A DNA stretch of 64,000 bases from Siniperca chuatsi. Its lineage: Eukaryota; Chordata; Actinopteri; Centrarchiformes; Sinipercidae. Location: contig NC_058052.1 in NCBI RefSeq assembly GCF_020085105.1, positions 24,418,233 through 24,482,232 of the forward strand, read 5' to 3'. A program made the position numbers and the translations under genes. The stretch's first letter is position 1, and every line of letters begins with the position of its first letter. Under the pieces are notes generated by a model, which was given only the letters and a program-made list of their open reading frames with translations, was not told the DNA's origin and did no database searches. Positions 1-12,505 of the stretch are shown piece after piece.

Positions 1-1407
1 TTTGTGTGTGTGCTAATAAACGTATGTGACGGCAGAGAGGTATGAGGTGCATTTAACCAGAGCTCTTGTGACTGATGTAAATGGTAATGTGAAATACCGC
101 CTCAGGGTGACACAGACAGAGAGAACGAGAGAGAAACAGAGAGGGTTGGGGGTAATAAATGAGGAAGATGATGAAACAAAGGAGCACTATAAAACTAATA
201 ATATATGCATTTTCATATACAATATATAACATTTAATGTAATGTACCTCCTCTATAATCTCATTCTCTCACCTTTTCTTTCACGTTGTGTCTGTTACTTA
301 GGGCAGTACTCACTTTGTAATAGTAAAGCACTGCAAAGGAAATACACTAAAAATGGTATTTGTATTACCATTTTACTATTGTCAAATGAAAATCTCGTAT
401 CTTCCAGAACTAAGAAAGCATGCTTGTTTTACCAAGCTAATATTCAGATTTTCAAAGGCATCACTATGCTTAAAACAAAGTTCTTTTCAGAACATCTTTT
501 TTAACTTTTTTTTAGCAATTTCACAATCACGGCGCAATTTCACACGTGCAGTGATTGGCCAGTGATTGGCCAGGTGTGCAGAGGTGGGAAAATACAGGCA
601 CATTCAGACAGACAAAAGCACTGCATGAAAAAGCGCCGCCCTCTTATTCATTTGAATGATGCTACTGCGCTGAAAAAAACACACGTCTGGCAAAAAAGTT
701 GAACCTGGCTCAACTTTTACCACAACGCAATGTCATCCAGAAATGCTTTGGCCAATGAAACACACCCTGTCACAAGCACACATTCCTGGTAGATGAATTT
801 GTAATATGAATACTGTATTTTTACTGTTTAAAGATAAAATGATTGCCACCATGATAACTTTCCAGAACAGCTAAATCCTGAATGTGAGTATTATACACCA
901 CTGTGCAATGTTTTGGTGTCTAACAAACCTTCAAACTCAGGGATCTATTATCAAACTGAACTTACTGGGCCATATTTAATCGTCTCACCGGCACCTGATG
1001 CAACATCCCTCCATCAACGCATCCCCTTTGCATTTTTTAAATGCAGGGCTGTTTTCAGAAAATGTACCTGTTGATAAAGAGATAATCCACAACAACATGT
1101 CATGATAAAGGAAAAGAATAATTAAGTTAGTGTCCATATCATGCTGTGTTTAAAGAAGATTAATTATTTTGACATATAGCAGATGAAATGCACAGGTGTA
1201 ATTAATGACATTGAGAATGCTGCATTTCATTTAGGTGATCCAGTTCCAGTGTTGGTATCATGCATGCTTGCAAATTATATATATATATATATATATATAA
1301 TCCAAAGGGCTTGGAAAATGGTATTGAAAAACTTGATCTGACGCTAGATGAAAAGTTAAGGATCAGCAAAATAATTATAATTTATCCTGAGAGAAAAATA
1401 AATAATT

Positions 1408-1565
1408 AATAATACATGCCAATCCCTTCAATAGTTGTTGTGACATTTCACGAAAAACCACAAATGTCAACCACATGGGGGGTCACCAAAGTCAGTAGGC
1501 TTTATCCTCTGTGGTGGGCCAACAGACCAACATTTGCCATCCAAGCTGCTGGCATGGCTAAAAAT
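1408..1565 (-). repeat. copy of a dispersed fish repeat
   Basis: The segment has phrases that recur elsewhere in the window: failure of a site around 'caatagttgttgtgacattt', then 'caccaaagtcagtaggctt' and 'tatcctctgtgg'. Copies of related wording occur near 6.3, 7.4 and 11.4 kb. I remember this unit as an abundant interspersed repeat in percomorph genomes but cannot name its family from the sequence. Confidence 0.5.
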
Positions 1566-3320
1566 CTGGTTGTATTTCACTAAGGCAGATAAAAAGGCAG
1601 TTTTAAGATTTTATTTGAAAGGAGTAAAGTAGGTGTAGAACATTTGAGAGAAATATGGAGGTAAAGAAGTAAGGCGGGGAGGTGAGAAGAGGAGGGACGG
1701 ACAGAAGGATAGAGGAAACTATCTCTGTTACACACATGCACACACACACACACACTCACAGAATTCATACTCCCATTAAAATCCAGAGATAACAACCTAC
1801 AAATTTCTTCCAAAACGGACTCTCCACCCTGCTGCCTCATCCTGTTTCACTCCGACAAGTCTCTCCCACCTGTCTGTCTCTTATTGCTCCTGTCTTTCAT
1901 CATTCCCTCTGCTCTGTGGCCGAAACCTATCATAGGTTGAATCAATGACAAGATGTTTGAGGGTGCCTCTGTGTGTCTTTGTGTGTATATCTGAGATCTG
2001 AGTGAGAGAAAATATGCGTATGCCTTTGCACATTGTGAAAAGAAATCTGTGCGTATGTGTGTTTCTTCCTCATTATGGAGAGATTTTGTGATGGTGTGGT
2101 TTAATGTGCTCTGCTTAGCTCTCATCTCAGTATTTCATATATTAAAAAGTGTGAAAAAATACATTTACAAGTGTGTGTGTTTGTGTATTTGTGTGTGATT
2201 CCTTGAGGATGCTAACTAGTGGATGCTAAATAATGCAGCGTTCTGCCGAATGCCTCTCCTCCCCAACAACATCCCCATTAGTGATTCGGGGTTTGAAAAT
2301 GTTAATGCTTTTAACACAGTCAGTCCTCATTCACATCAAACTGGAGAAAATAGCAGAACTGGAGAGGCTTGCACATACAGTATACACAAACATGGACAGA
2401 GCCAGAACCAGATAGACAGCCTTGTACCAAACCACAGTACATACATAGAGAGACACAGACATGGACATGCAAAGATACTCACAGAAACTGACACATACAT
2501 GCATATAAGTCACACAGCTGGCTCAGAAAGAGGTTTAGGAGAACAGGGTTTTTGATCTTCTTTGTTATTATTCAGTAGTATCTACTGTCTGATCAAATGG
2601 TCTCTTTGCTGCTCAAAAAGAGATACACTGAACATAAGAGAATTTCCTGGTAAAAAATAAATGTTAAATAAAAAATAAAATAAAAAATAAACTACCGCTA
2701 GCTATCAAAGAGGTTAGAAGAGGGCTGTGTATGTGACCTGGAGGGTCTTCAACTTGAAGCTAAAGAAGCAGTTTGTCCAATTCCCTGAGCAGTGTAACTC
2801 CACTGTTGGCAGGGGGAGGAAGTAAAAACACACAATGTCGTCAGCCACTTCTCTACACCTGCTACTGCAGAGGTTGCCCAATGGTGTGAGTGCGGTCCAA
2901 GATCCCACCAACCTGTAGTAGGCAATAGATCAGTAACAAGGATGTGATCCCTCGCTGACTTCCCACCCTCAAACACTGCCAACAAATCAGATATGGCGGT
3001 GGATCTGCTGGATGACTTTACAGCACCAAAACAAAAAGAGGGAACTGTTCTGGAGAAGAGAACAGGGATGTATTAAGGGAGCTGGATTTGACAAAGCAAG
3101 TCAGTCTTGCTGCTAATTTGACCAAGTGGCCAACTACGGTACTGCAACAACATAATCAAATGTGGCTCAAAAAACATTTTTCCTATAGAAGTCCATTATA
3201 AAAGAGATGTCTGTAAAACAACAAAGACACCTTAAATGACAAACAAGGTCAGTATTTGATCTATGAATTTTTAAATCATGCAGCATTAATAGTTTCCTAG
3301 AAAAGCAATTTTTATGAGTG

Positions 3321-3352
3321 TGGCCTCTAGACATCATAAAGTCTAGAGGCCA
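3321..3352. repeat. perfect 12-bp hairpin
   Basis: The arm tggcctctagac (3321-3332) and its exact reverse complement (3341-3352) flank an 8-base loop. The stem is GC-balanced in an AT-rich neighbourhood. No T-tract or gene context assigns it a function. Confidence 0.6.
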
Positions 3353-4229
3353 AGCAGGCAGGTCCAGGGACCCTAATGCACTTGTAAATGGCTGTATTTG
3401 GCTACATTTCCAGTGGGCCACACAATTTAGAAGCAACCCAGGAAGAGAAATTAGCTTTTTTTGGCATATATCCTGTATGAGTCATGTTCATTGGAATGAA
3501 TGACTGCCTTTTTGGATTCCAGTATCATCTTCTGGTATCAATTTATTTTCCTAATGAAAACATTTTCTGTGTAACAGAAAACCACATGGTTTATGGGAAA
3601 TGTGGTAATAGTTTTTGAAATCACAATTACTAACGATGGTGTGAGATGCCAGTCTTCACCAACCACCACAGTGGCATTTGTTTGCAATAATTCTACCAAT
3701 GTATTGTTTTAATCAAATGTATAGACGTTTAAAAATTATTTCATGGCACTTGCAACATCTTACAGCTGCACCAGTGAGCAGTGCAGCTCAACACTTTGTT
3801 TACAGGCAACGGGAGTGATGCTCGACTTCTAAAATGAGGCAATAGAAAACCATCTCACATTGCAGCATAGAGCATTAAAATTCAGAACCGTGAAAATGGC
3901 ATTCGTTTTATTCCCCCTTGTTTGAATTTTGGGCAGCACTCAGCAAACAAGGTGAAAAGAATGAGCTCCCGATTTTGAATTTTTAAAAGAAGTGACAGAG
4001 AAAGACTTTATCTTTTCAAATGACTGAATTCAAATGAACTCATAGTGCAACAGAAAATGTGTTCAGTTTAAACTGCCTGAGGCCGAAAGTGAGAAATAAA
4101 CATGCTCTGTGCGCTTCCTTTTGTTATTCCTCCCTCTCTTTTGGTTTGAAAATGGAGCATCTTTAGAGGACTTCTACATCTGTGTGACATTAGAGATTTA
4201 TAGAGAAAACAATATATATGGTATGTTTT

Positions 4230-4286
4230 CATTGTTTCAAATACAGTATTTTATTATTTAACATCCAGACTATATTTGAAACAATG
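4230..4286. repeat. inverted repeat, 14-bp perfect arms
   Basis: The arm at 4230-4243 (cattgtttcaaata) is the exact reverse complement of 4273-4286, with a 29-base AT-rich spacer. Shorter flanking complementarity (gagaaaacaat against attgttttgtc) suggests a foldback unit of about 90 bp. No gene lies nearby. It may be a relic of a small MITE. Confidence 0.55.
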
Positions 4287-6269
4287 ATTGTTTTGTCTTA
4301 TTTTACATTCACAGATCTGTGTGTGTGTTCCCTTCCACCTCACTGATTAACTTGTATTCTTATTTATTCTCTTTATAATCATTTATACAGGCACAGGAAT
4401 ATAGTAGTTTCTCATATCTAGGAACCATGTTGTGCTGTTGGAATCACTGTCCCTCTGCATTAGAATGTCTGCTAAATGTGTTCAAAGGTAAAAATGTAAA
4501 TTATTTAATTTTCAAGGTCACCATACTGTGAGATTTTCTTTGACACCTAGTCATGCAACTGTGATATGGAGAGCATCAAGGTTAAACTGTTTTGATGTTT
4601 TCAGTAGGTGATCTCCCTCTCTCCCTCTCTCTGATGATGCAATCTCTCCTCACTCCTTGCCAAACGGTGCTAACTAGTGCCCAGACTCTAGGACAGTCTC
4701 ACGCGTGCCTTTTCTTGTTTTTTCTTTTTTATTGCTGTTTTTTTCCCCTAGAAGCACGCCGAGCGCCAAGCGGGCCAAACAAATCTGACTGAGTTGTTTA
4801 TCACAAGCGCTTGAATGTCAACTTGGCAAAACCTGCAGCTATAGCTGTTGTGTGGAGAGGAATGAGAGTAATTACACAGACTGACAGACATAAACACACA
4901 CAAAAAGCTTGCAAGAGATGCAACAGTGCAATCAGAGACACAAACACACACACACATGCAGTGTTTTTTTATAATAAATAGACTGAGGCGATGCTTTCAT
5001 GTTGCCTCTTAGTTTACTGTATGATGAAGTTATTAATTGTCTTTCTCTCTACCTTTCTCTCTCTTTACTTTATCTTTCTTTACCTCTTTCCTGCAATCTC
5101 TTGTTACCTCTTTCCCTTCTTCTTTCTCTCTCTCTCTCGTTCCACCTCTCTCCCTTTCCCCCTTTCCCTCTTTTTCTCACTCTCTGGTTCAATGATTGGA
5201 GACTTCAAATTGCCACTGAATTTCATCATAAAACCCCACTCTGCTCTTACTGCCCTTGTTGCCTCCTGCCAAACACACAAAGATATGCATGCACACACGC
5301 AAGCTCATGCTAACATGCCACCAGAACATATTACACTGGGTAACTATCAACAAATCCATGTCAAAAACAATTACAGAAAGAAAAGCAACAGAAAGAAAAT
5401 TGGAAGTTCCTTGTTTGCAATGAGCGAAAAAATATTTATTGAAGCGTCTGAAGCACACAAATCAACAAAAGCACATAGAGCAGAGGAGGGAGATACGAAT
5501 GGCTGGAACACAATGTGCAAATAGGCAGGCAATGTGTTTTGAGCTCAGTGCTCTCCCTCCGGCTGCAACTAATCACTTTTCACAAAAATATGCATATAAA
5601 CAACCAAATTGACATGCAGGTACAATCACTAAATACTCTAATTTCAGAATAGTATTTTGAAATATCACATCCATGCATTCGTATTTCACCAGGTTAATGC
5701 AAGTGAATTCTAACACAAATTTGATTCATCTGTTTGCCAAATCTGATCAACTGGCAGGTCTTTCTTGTGAAAAATCTTTTGGGACACAGGGAGTGATGAG
5801 TGTTATGCCTCTAAAAGTGGGCTGTTAAAACAGAAGAGGATCTGCATTACCATGAGCAGTGATATCTGCTATGGCTAAATTAGTCACTTTCTGTTCAAAA
5901 ACTACTCTGGGTTTTATGCAGCAAACAATCTGGATCTCTTGGTCAAATCAATGCACAGGGGACAATATTCACTTTGCAGCATGAATATTTGATAATTGAG
6001 TGGATGAAATGCAAAAAAGTGTACTCTTAATTATCATTTTTAATTTCATAAACTTTTTCGACAATTATACAAATATCTGCACTATGAGTTACTGTCAAAT
6101 TCTAATCCAGGCATACGTCACAATGACTATTATTTAACTAGTTGCGCCAATATTTTTGGAATGAAGTAGTAATTAGGTTTGGGGCAATTAGAGATGCGTG
6201 TGTATTTTCGTGATCTTATTTTTAGAAGAATATATCACATAAAACATCAGTCAAATTAAAATGGAATGG

Positions 6270-6450
6270 CTGGAATGTGTCTAGCAACTTTCGTGGCAAT
6301 CTGCCTCTTTAAAATATGAGATATCTCTTACTTATCCCAGTGGTAGCACTAACAGGAAGCTCACAGAGTGTCCAAAATTGAAAGGGTTCATCCTCTGGGG
6401 AGCATAAATATGCTCAGTAGTTTCATGGAAATCTGCCCTTTACCTTTTGA
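6270..6450. repeat. copy of a dispersed fish repeat
   Basis: This contains 'gtgtccaaaat' and 'gggttcatcctctggggagc', then 'atgctcag' and 'tttcatggaaatctgccc'. Nearly the same run occurs at about 7385-7455 and, more degraded, near 7.55 kb. The repetition within the window is direct evidence of an interspersed element. Confidence 0.6.
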
Positions 6451-6741
6451 CGTGTGTTATGTACAAGACAACTGACAAAAAACAACTGGAAAACTCAGTT
6501 AAAAGCTTTGGTCGTTCAAGTTACACTTGAGATAAGATGTTACAAGTGAAGTCACTGCATTGTTGCACTGTGTAGAAAAGGAAATTGGTCATCTGACGCA
6601 GACGTGAATCGTCGTCTGCTATCTTTAACACATGACGTTAGATTGAGTGAACATCAAACGTCACGTCCATAAAAGGATTTCCTGCCTGCTCACCAGAGCA
6701 GGGTGCTTCATCGCACCAAAACCAGTGCGATAGAGTAGTCG

Positions 6742-6746
<5 letters not shown>

Positions 6747-6776
<30 letters not shown>
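6747..6776. repeat. (TG)n microsatellite
   Basis: About 15 uninterrupted TG units, followed by a short purine-rich GA run. Confidence 0.95.
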
Positions 6777-6778
<2 letters not shown>

Positions 6779-7284
6779 AGAGAGAGAGAGAGCGCGAGAG
6801 AGTGCCAAGTGAGACAGAGAAAAATACTTAATCTCATCTAGCCAATCCTTAATCAGGTCTCTCCGGTCCTTCCCTTGGTTTCCCTAGCAACAACCCTTCA
6901 CTTCCTCTAATCTGGCGTTATGTTTGTGTATGTTTGCAGACATGTTCATGTGTGTGTTTGCTTTGCCATTGTCTCTCTCTCTCCATATTTACCCTTGGTG
7001 TTGTGAGTTAAGGTCTGTGTGTGTTTATGTGTGTGCACAATTTTACAGTTTAGTTGTTATGATCCTTTTCTCATTAATTTACAGAACAGTTTTATTCTGA
7101 AGCTTTGAGTAAAAATAAATAAATAAATAAAATAAATAAATTAAAGCTCTGATAGCTACCCCTAGAGGCTGCAATGTTGATTACACCCTGCTATACCCAA
7201 GTGTTGGACAGAATGAATAAAATGCCAATGATTTACTTTCCGTCAGTATTTAAGAGTAGTGATGCTAAAAATGTAAAGTTTGTT

Positions 7285-7620
7285 CTGATTGTGGCACCAG
7301 AGGAAATGCAATGGCAATCTACCCATTGGATAATGAAATGTCTTTTGTGCAGAGTTGATATTTTGTTTTAAGAGTGGTACTGAAGTCATTCAGTGTCCAA
7401 AATGGACAGGGTTCATCCTCTGGGGAGCATGAATGTGCTCAAAAGCTTTCCAATTAGATTTTGATAGTTCTTCTGTACAAGTGTGATTTTTGGCCTCATA
7501 GTAGCACTAAAGGAAAGTTCAAAGGATTTCTAAAAACATTAGGCTTCATCCTCTGTGGATCACAAATATGTGCTGGTCATTTTATGGAAATCTGATGGTT
7601 AATTGTGAAGATATCTTTCT
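7285..7620. repeat. two tandem-like copies of the dispersed repeat
   Basis: Two successive units each contain a 'tcatcctctg' core followed by 'tttcatgg/tttatgg aaatctg'. They resemble the copy near 6.3 kb. Either one degenerate element carries internal repeats, or two insertions lie side by side. Confidence 0.55.
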
Positions 7621-8760
7621 CTGGAGTGAAGTGGAGTCAATTGACTGTGATTTTTTTTTTTTAACGAATATGACCACAAAAATAATAATCAACCGATTAC
7701 AACTTTGAACAAGTAACATTTATTTAAAACTTAAGTAGAGGTTAACATCACAGGCAGGATAACTGGAGGGAAGCAGCTACATCGTTGTAGAGTTTTGACT
7801 GTGAAGTTTAAATTACTGTATTCCAGCTGTGAACTGGTCAGAAATTTCCATCGGCTCAACAGGAAGGCAGAGGTTACAGGGTTTCACAGTGCTTTGTGTA
7901 TGTGTGTGTGATACATGCTGCTACTGTTTCAATTGAAGGAAGTCTGTGTGACCCAGCACAGTAGAAGAATTCCTCGGTCCACAGCTGCAGAAATTTTTTC
8001 CTGGTAGTCACTGGTGCACATTTTTTGCATTTCACCCTGCTCACATCACTTTGTTGAGTTGACATAGTCATTTTGGACACTGTGTGTGATTCATCAGAGA
8101 ATAATGAGCAAGTGATTCATTCCACTGGATTCTAGGTGAGAAGATTGTAGCTGCCTGTGATCACAAAACAGCCAGAAAATGTTACTATCTTGCAGCCAGC
8201 GAGCTGGAGGAGACCAAACTTACACAGCCAACAAAAATTCAATAACCAAATTTGTTAAAAAAAACTCAATAGTCAAAAAATGAAAGATAGAGGTCAAGCA
8301 CAGAAAAGGAGAAATCAAACAATATATAAACAAGGAACACAGATAAAGAGTAGAAACATTAAGGACAAAGAGGGGAAAACACGTTCAAAGATAATATCCA
8401 TCAGATGTTATAAGCTCACATATTTGGTGTATTTACGTTTTTATGCCCTCATGGAAATCCATGCACATCTCTCTTGTTCCTTTTTTGCTTCTAAGTTCAA
8501 CCTAGTAATGATCTCTTGTGTAGCAGTTTGGTGCACGTTGACTGTTGTAACAAATTGACTGTCTGTATCTGGAGTTTTTGTAAAGCTCAACTGGCATGAC
8601 TATGTGCCCGTGTTTGGAAACTCTCTTCACACGGTGCTATTAATCATCAATAATTTCATTGCTTGTCGGATCACACTTGTCCTGGCTGACAGTACCAATG
8701 AAGTTTGTTCAATAGCGTCACACATGGCTGACTGACACATGGCAGTGGTTGATTGATATA

Positions 8761-8794
8761 CATCTACTGATATACATCAGTATATCAGTAGATG
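8761..8794. repeat. perfect 14-bp hairpin
   Basis: The arm catctactgatata (8761-8774) and its exact reverse complement (8781-8794) enclose the 6-base loop catcag. A further 'gatatacatc/gatggacatc' echo flanks it. The composition is simple, so slippage during replication could have made it. Confidence 0.6.
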
Positions 8795-9839
8795 GACATC
8801 TACGCTGCAGATGGTGACAACATGTGCAAACTTGTGGATTTCAGTTTTAAAGTCGTCTTGTGCAGAAGATGCAGGACATTGCTTCATCTGCCCTTCCTTC
8901 TTTATGTGCAGTATTTAACATTTGCAGCCATTCTATAGTTAGAGTGCAGTTCCGTTAATTTTTGTGCTCTCCTGATTCCAAATGTGGACATAATTTCTGT
9001 TAATTTTTTGTTTTTGCTCTAGTAGCTTGTTGATTGAACTTTGGGAGGCCACTGTAACTGCTGCTAGTTTGAATCAGTATTAATTATTATTAGTATAAAT
9101 TTAGAATTGAATTACCAAGATGTGATCCAGCAGTATAATTATTTAATGATTAAATATAATTACCATGAAAGTGATAAAAAAACGCCCCTAAAACATAAAC
9201 TGAGTTAAAAAAAATGCTGTCTGAATAAAAAACTTTCTTATCTCACTTTCTTTCTATCGCTCTCACTCTCTCCCTTGTCCTTCAGTGCCCTTGTGACATG
9301 CATTACCCCTCTTGTTACTATCTGTCTCTCTACATGGCAGTTTCCCTTTGCTTGCAGTTTCTCTTCTTTATTCAGTGAACTTGATGACTATAACCAGAAA
9401 CATTGAGTTTTCTGGTTCAGTCACTGTATTCCCATGCTCCCACAAATCCCCTGATAGAACAGAATAAAATAGGCTTGAATTCAACAGAATATAATGGAAT
9501 ACAAAAGGGGACTAGACTTTAATGGATAAAACCAAAATCCATTAAGTGGATGGCAGTTTTTCTAATAAAATCTCTCTCAATATCTTTGCATGTAGGCCTA
9601 CAGGTTACCCCGTAATGTGATTCCGTGTCTTGAGAGAAAGCGACAGGAACAGAGACAGGATCAGCCATGCATGACTGCCAGGTGGACCAACAGGATTACA
9701 CAGAGGAGATTCAGAAGCTCCTTTCAATTTCACACTGCAAAATCTTTTAAGATCTGTTGTCAATCAGATGCGTTTTTCTCTCTTAATCCCATCTTTTTTC
9801 ACTCTTCTTTTGTTAAATTCTGCATCTAATGTTTATTTT

Positions 9840-9990
9840 TAGCCAATGCTAGTGGCATGGCTGCTGTCATTCGGCAATCCATCCAATAACTGTGAGCATG
9901 TTAGCATGCTGATGTTAGCATTTAACTCAAAGCACCGCTGTGCCTAAGTACAGCCTCACAGAGCCGATAGCATGGCTGCAGACTTGTTCT
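9840..9990. repeat. copy of the 'tgttagcatgctgatgttag' repeat
   Basis: The run at 9893-9988 (gagcatgttagcatgctgat, then caaagcaccgctgtgcctaa and cagcctcacagagc) recurs at about 11776-11860 with few changes. The repeat is abundant in percomorph genomes from memory. Confidence 0.7.
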
Positions 9991-10040
9991 GTTCCACTAT
10001 ATGAAGTAAACACATTAGCATATGCTTTTAATAGACCTTT

Positions 10041-10262
10041 CTTACAGCGGACATTTTGACTTGTCAAACACAGGTAACTAATAACATTAATGGTGGCTCA
10101 TTACATTTAGGGGTGCCAGTTCTAGGGCTCTCCTACCATACTCGCTCACTGGCATGGCTTCCTGGCACACCTAAATGGAACAGAGCCATCATTAATGTTA
10201 TTAGTTACACCCGTGTTACACCTTTCCCTGCTATGACAAGCCGAGATGAACATTTTGGTTTT
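10041..10262. mobile_element. foldback / MITE-like DNA element
   Basis: Long imperfect terminal inverted repeats are visible. About 10063-10106 (cttgtcaaacacagg, then taactaataacattaatgg and tggct) is matched in reverse complement by about 10177-10242, where an extra 10-15 bases interrupt the arm. The centre carries no open frame. I recall similar short elements in many teleost genomes and infer a non-autonomous DNA transposon. Exact ends and target duplication are not clear. Confidence 0.6.
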
Positions 10263-11344
10263 AATTCAATCACATTTTCCTGATCAACCCCTTTTGGCAC
10301 ACTTCCTGACTTTCTGTGCATCGTGCATCGATAGTGTAGGCAGGGTTCTCCCCAAAGACTGGCTGAATGTGTAACAAATTATCCTCAGCTGTAATCATTT
10401 ACTTTTTAATTTCAGTTGCATTTATGCTCTCATCTTCACATTATTCCTCCGGCCCTTGCTTTTCCTTTATCTATTTGCTCAGCTCAGTTCAGTTTTCTGT
10501 ATTGGTATCAGTGGATCATTCTGTTGCAAAAGCATTATTGTGATTCACCAAAACTGAATAATGGTGGACACAGCCCACACTTAGTAAGTATCTGGGTGTG
10601 TTTGACTCCTCTGCTCTCTTTCCTCTCCTGATATTCAGCCCTAAGACTCCATTGCGTGGGATTTCTGTCTCAAAACAGATATTCTCCTAGAGCTGAGAGT
10701 TGCATACAGCTTTCAAGCCTAACTTTTACATGCTACAAATCCTCTTTGTCTCCCTCCCCATTTACACAAATCCTCACCTCTGTCTCCTTTTTTTCTCTCT
10801 TCCCTCAGTTAACACTTGTTAGTTTATAGAAGCTTTGCATTTATGCCATCATGACAATCCACTGGGGATAAATATATAACAAATGGACTAGAAAAGTAGA
10901 GATACTAAAGCAGTCAGAGATGTAGCTTGTTTGGAGTCAGTTCACTTAGCTTTTTGTGTATTTGGTTAGATAAGTAGCCAGTAGGCAGGTGTACAGGCTA
11001 TAATCCAAAGTGATACAAAAAAATAAAGTGGAAAGTTCTCAGAATCTTGTACAATAATAATATACTCAAATGTTTCCCTGGTGCACAACAGGGACTACTT
11101 CATTCTGAAAGAAAAATGAATATCTTATGAAGTGCCCCAGTTGTACGCAGTTCAAAAGAAGTCCACAAAGTTTCAGTTAGAGTGAGCAATCCTTCCTCCT
11201 CCTCACAACATCTCAGTGTGTGTGGCAACTACACACTCTGGCTCAACGCTGCCTGAGCAAGCACGATTCGATTTGTGTCCAAAGGGTGCATCCAGATGGA
11301 GTTGTGGGAGGTGAAAGATCGTCTTGTGTTCATGTGTGCATGTT

Positions 11345-11880
11345 ATGATTTCTCTCGGTCCACCACTTTGTCCAGACTAAAATATCTCAACATCTATTAC
11401 ATGAATTGCAATGAAATTTGGTACAGATATTTATAGTACCCAGAGGATGAAATCTCAATGACTTTGGTGATTCTCTGACTTTTCCTCTGGTGCCAGAATG
11501 AGGTTCACATTTGTAGTTTAGAGTGAAATGTCTTAACAACTATTGAATAGATTGCCACGAAATGTAGTTCATACATGTGTGTCCCCTGCAGGATGAATTC
11601 TAATAACTTTCAATTTGTTCACTACTTTGGTTTATGACTAAATACTCGCAAACTAATGACAGTCTTTGTGTTTAGTGCTAATTAGCAAATGTTATAATGC
11701 TAACATGCTAAACTAAGATAGTGAACATGCTAAACATTATACCTACTAAATATCAGCATGTTAGCATTGTCATTTTGAGCATGTTAGCATGCTGATGTTA
11801 GTATTCAATCCAAAGCACCACCTTGCCTAAGTACAGACTCACAGAGCTGTTAGCATGGCTGTAGACTTTTACTCTTTTGG
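11345..11880. repeat. long copy of a dispersed percomorph repeat
   Basis: About 535 bp with the typical succession 'accactttgtccagactaaa', 'cagaggatgaa', 'tttggtttatgactaaatac', 'agtgctaattagcaaatg', repeated 'catgttagcatgctgatgtt' and 'aagtacagactcacagagct'. The left part matches the units near 1.4, 6.3 and 7.4 kb and the right part matches 9.84-9.99 kb. This is therefore the fullest copy of a composite family whose fragments lie across the first 12 kb. Confidence 0.7.
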
Positions 11881-12341
11881 TTTCATGTCTACAGTTTTCA
11901 CGCTTTGTGGCCCTCAGGTGATTTAATACAGTTCCTGATGTTTCTCTGGTAGTTGTCATGCTTCCCAAAATGGGCGTTACAGGCTGTTTTTTTGTTATCC
12001 ATGACCCTGCATTTATTCAAGCCCTGTCAGCGTCGCCAATCACCACCACTATGAAAAGGTCAGAAAAAGCCTGCAGGTAGAAGACGATGACGTCCAGTCG
12101 TAAACAGAGGAGACAGTGGGGGGTCTGACATTGGCTTTACCCCAGGCGACAACAGCATCTGGAGTGTGTGTGTGTTAATCTGAGTAGAGTGTGTGTTTAA
12201 ACCGCAGTGGGATGATCTGCCCTCATATCCACCGAAAGAGGAGAGGAGAGGAGAGGAGGGGGTGGGTTTAAGCTTGTTATTAGGAGCACCAGTCAGATTC
12301 TCTGGAAAGGGACTGGAAATCCCTCTCTGTCTCTGTGATTG

Positions 12342-12408
12342 TCAAATTCAAATTCAAAGGGGCTTTATTGACATGGGAAACAGACATTTACATTGCCAAA
12401 GCAAGTGT
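12342..12408. repeat. short interspersed repeat fragment
   Basis: The segment containing 'ggggctttattgacatggga' and 'acattgccaaagcaagtg' matches, from memory, a very common fish repeat of the LINE/SINE tail type. A (GT)n microsatellite starts 37 bases later, which is usual behind such tails. Confidence 0.5.
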
Positions 12409-12442
12409 GAACTAAAAACAACAACATTTTTTAATTGAATGT

Positions 12443-12444
<2 letters not shown>

Positions 12445-12504
<60 letters not shown>
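12445..12504. repeat. (GT)30 microsatellite
   Basis: Sixty bases of uninterrupted GT. The pseudo-peptides of repeated Cys-Val or His-Thr read from it are not genes. Confidence 0.97.

Positions 12505-12505
<1 letters not shown>

Larger units (their letters stand above)
1..12340. other. non-coding stretch downstream of mtx2, distal part
   Basis: I see no credible coding exon or RNA gene here. Open frames are short or lie in CT-rich or CA-rich low-complexity DNA. The stretch holds an (AT)n run at 1276-1299, a (GT)n run at 6747-6776, several copies of one dispersed fish repeat, a foldback MITE and three perfect inverted repeats, all listed separately. In vertebrate HoxD loci the DNA beyond MTX2 is a gene desert with long-range enhancers, so conserved enhancers could lie here. 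I cannot see them without cross-species alignment. Confidence 0.6.

Noticed and set aside
4991-5524. A 177-codon plus-strand open frame, the longest in the first 20 kb.
   Set aside because: Its first half is a CT-rich low-complexity run giving Leu/Ser/Phe repeats, and the rest has no domain or splice context. Such frames arise by chance in pyrimidine-rich DNA.
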